Assembly: GCF_022815645.1 (NCBI RefSeq)
Contig: NZ_JALGRO010000005.1
Location: forward strand, 124,001-188,000
Direction: 5' to 3'
DNA from: Curtobacterium sp. VKM Ac-2922
GTDB taxonomy: Bacteria > Actinomycetota > Actinomycetes > Actinomycetales > Microbacteriaceae
DNA length: 64,000 nucleotides
Part shown: positions 63,346-64,000 of the stretch, one piece after another
How positions within the stretch are numbered: the stretch's first letter is position 1
Layout of the letters: every line of letters starts with the position of its first letter
The notes under the pieces: generated by a model
Databases searched by the model: none
Told to the model about the DNA's origin: nothing
Seen by the model: the letters and a program-made list of their open reading frames with translations, nothing else
Made by a program: the position numbers and the translations under genes

Positions 63346-64000
63346 ATGCGCACATCCGCACGCGCCATGGCCACAGGGGTGACGGTCGCAGCGATCGCGA
63401 CGTCCCTGGTCATCGGCAACCCGCTCGTGGCGAACGCCGCGACCTACCCGAGTGACTCCGCCAAGCCCGACCTGGTCTCGCTGCTGAGCGGCTACGACTC
63501 CTTCTGGAAGTCCAGCGGCACGAACGACCTGCACGGCACGGTCGTCAGCGGTGCCACCCTGGCGCAGAACGACCAGCTGACCTCGTGGATCAACCAGAAC
63601 GCCACGAAGGCGCAGCAGTTCACGGCGCTGCAGGACTCCGAGTACAAGAACACCCCCACCGGGTACGACCAGTCCTCGACCGTGGGGCAGGGGCTCGGCG
63701 ACGCGCTCGAGAAGCTCTACCTGCAGGGCCGGCAGAACGGTGACCTGCCGCTGACCGAGGCGCTCATCAACAGCAACACGGGCACCACCGGCGCCTACGT
63801 CAGCACCGGCACCGCGAAGGCGCACTTCAGCTACCCGCGCCCGTACCTGCCGACGGACGCCTCGGCGACCCTGCCGGCCGGCGACGACCAGGTCAACTGC
63901 GCACCCGCCAAGGTGAACGCCTCGTCGCTCGCCGCGAACCGCACCGGCAAGGCCTGGGCGGACGCCAAGGGCAACCTGACGATCACGCGCGTGCCCGTGC
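63346..64000 (+). CDS. Secreted PAP2-superfamily phosphatase, N-terminal part
   Basis: At least 218 residues, open at the window edge. Sec signal peptide (MATGVTVAAIATSLVIGNPLVANA, cleavage near residue 32) precedes a soluble domain with LVSLLSGYDSFWKSSGTNDLHGTVVSGATLAQND. KAHFSYPRP (K-x6-RP) at about residue 160 is the first PAP2/acid-phosphatase motif; the PSGH and SRxxxxxH motifs would lie beyond 64000. AGGAAGGAG sits about 28 nt before the ATG, so a nearer start at 63367 (ATGGCC) is the alternative. Probably dephosphorylates extracellular phosphate esters. Confidence 0.8.
   Translation, partial: MRTSARAMATGVTVAAIATSLVIGNPLVANAATYPSDSAKPDLVSLLSGYDSFWKSSGTNDLHGTVVSGATLAQNDQLTSWINQNATKAQQFTALQDSEYKNTPTGYDQSSTVGQGLGDALEKLYLQGRQNGDLPLTEALINSNTGTTGAYVSTGTAKAHFSYPRPYLPTDASATLPAGDDQVNCAPAKVNASSLAANRTGKAWADAKGNLTITRVPV

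Overview
The window is 64 kb of very GC-rich chromosomal DNA with dense, mostly short-spaced genes, many ATGA or GTGA start/stop overlaps and frequent GTG starts. An HspR/HAIR-type heat-shock circuit, a dnaK-grpE-dnaJ-hspR operon, septum-formation-like and Ser/Thr-kinase genes, and the mix of sugar-handling genes all point to an actinobacterium. The overall style fits Microbacteriaceae, and Curtobacterium is my best guess. That placement is inference from gene content, not a database match. I see no transposase, phage gene, CRISPR array, rRNA or tRNA.

Layout. (1) 1-1.9 kb: the end of a GH1 beta-glucosidase and an ankyrin-repeat protein. (2) 2-13.2 kb: a compact Wzx/Wzy-type exopolysaccharide locus with acyltransferase/SGNH protein, galE, initiating sugar transferase, three glycosyltransferases, flippase, polymerase-like protein and Wzz/BY-kinase. 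(3) 13.7-16.5 kb: a DUF3060 lipoprotein and a secreted Ig-like tandem-repeat protein. (4) 16.6-20.8 kb: dnaK-grpE-dnaJ-hspR under a degenerate HAIR box, with clpB under a better HAIR box at 27.1 kb. (5) 20.8-27.1 kb: aldo/keto reductase, GH2 beta-mannosidase, tatA and an MFS exporter. (6) 29.4-34.9 kb: a two-component system followed by lipoprotein, membrane-fusion-like adaptor, ABC ATPase and MacB-like permease. (7) 35-41.6 kb: DUF2231 protein, a second acyltransferase/SGNH protein and the fructose operon (DeoR regulator, fruK, fruA). (8) 42-59 kb: housekeeping and accessory genes (GH20, DedA, Ser/Thr kinase, trpF, HAD phosphatase, nitroreductase, AEC carrier, exonuclease III, APH-like kinase, M23 peptidase, pyrE and others). 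(9) 59.2-62.2 kb: a manganese-homeostasis locus in which a yybP-ykoY-type riboswitch leads a cation exchanger that converges on a DtxR/MntR regulator. (10) 62.2-64 kb: a CPBP protease and the start of a secreted PAP2 phosphatase cut by the window edge.

Three signals stand out beyond the genes. First, a family of five 110-111-bp intergenic elements with 15-bp terminal inverted repeats occurs only between convergent genes (41.7, 49.3, 49.5, 61.1 and 61.3 kb). Twice the elements sit as a pair flanking a terminator-like hairpin, a REPIN-like layout. Second, several genes, especially in surface-polysaccharide loci, have a -10 box exactly 6-8 nt before the start codon, which predicts leaderless mRNAs. 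Third, the terminators share a GACGGGAGGC/GCCTCCCGTC-type core. No transposon-like or defence island was found, so the repeat family is the best candidate for something undescribed.
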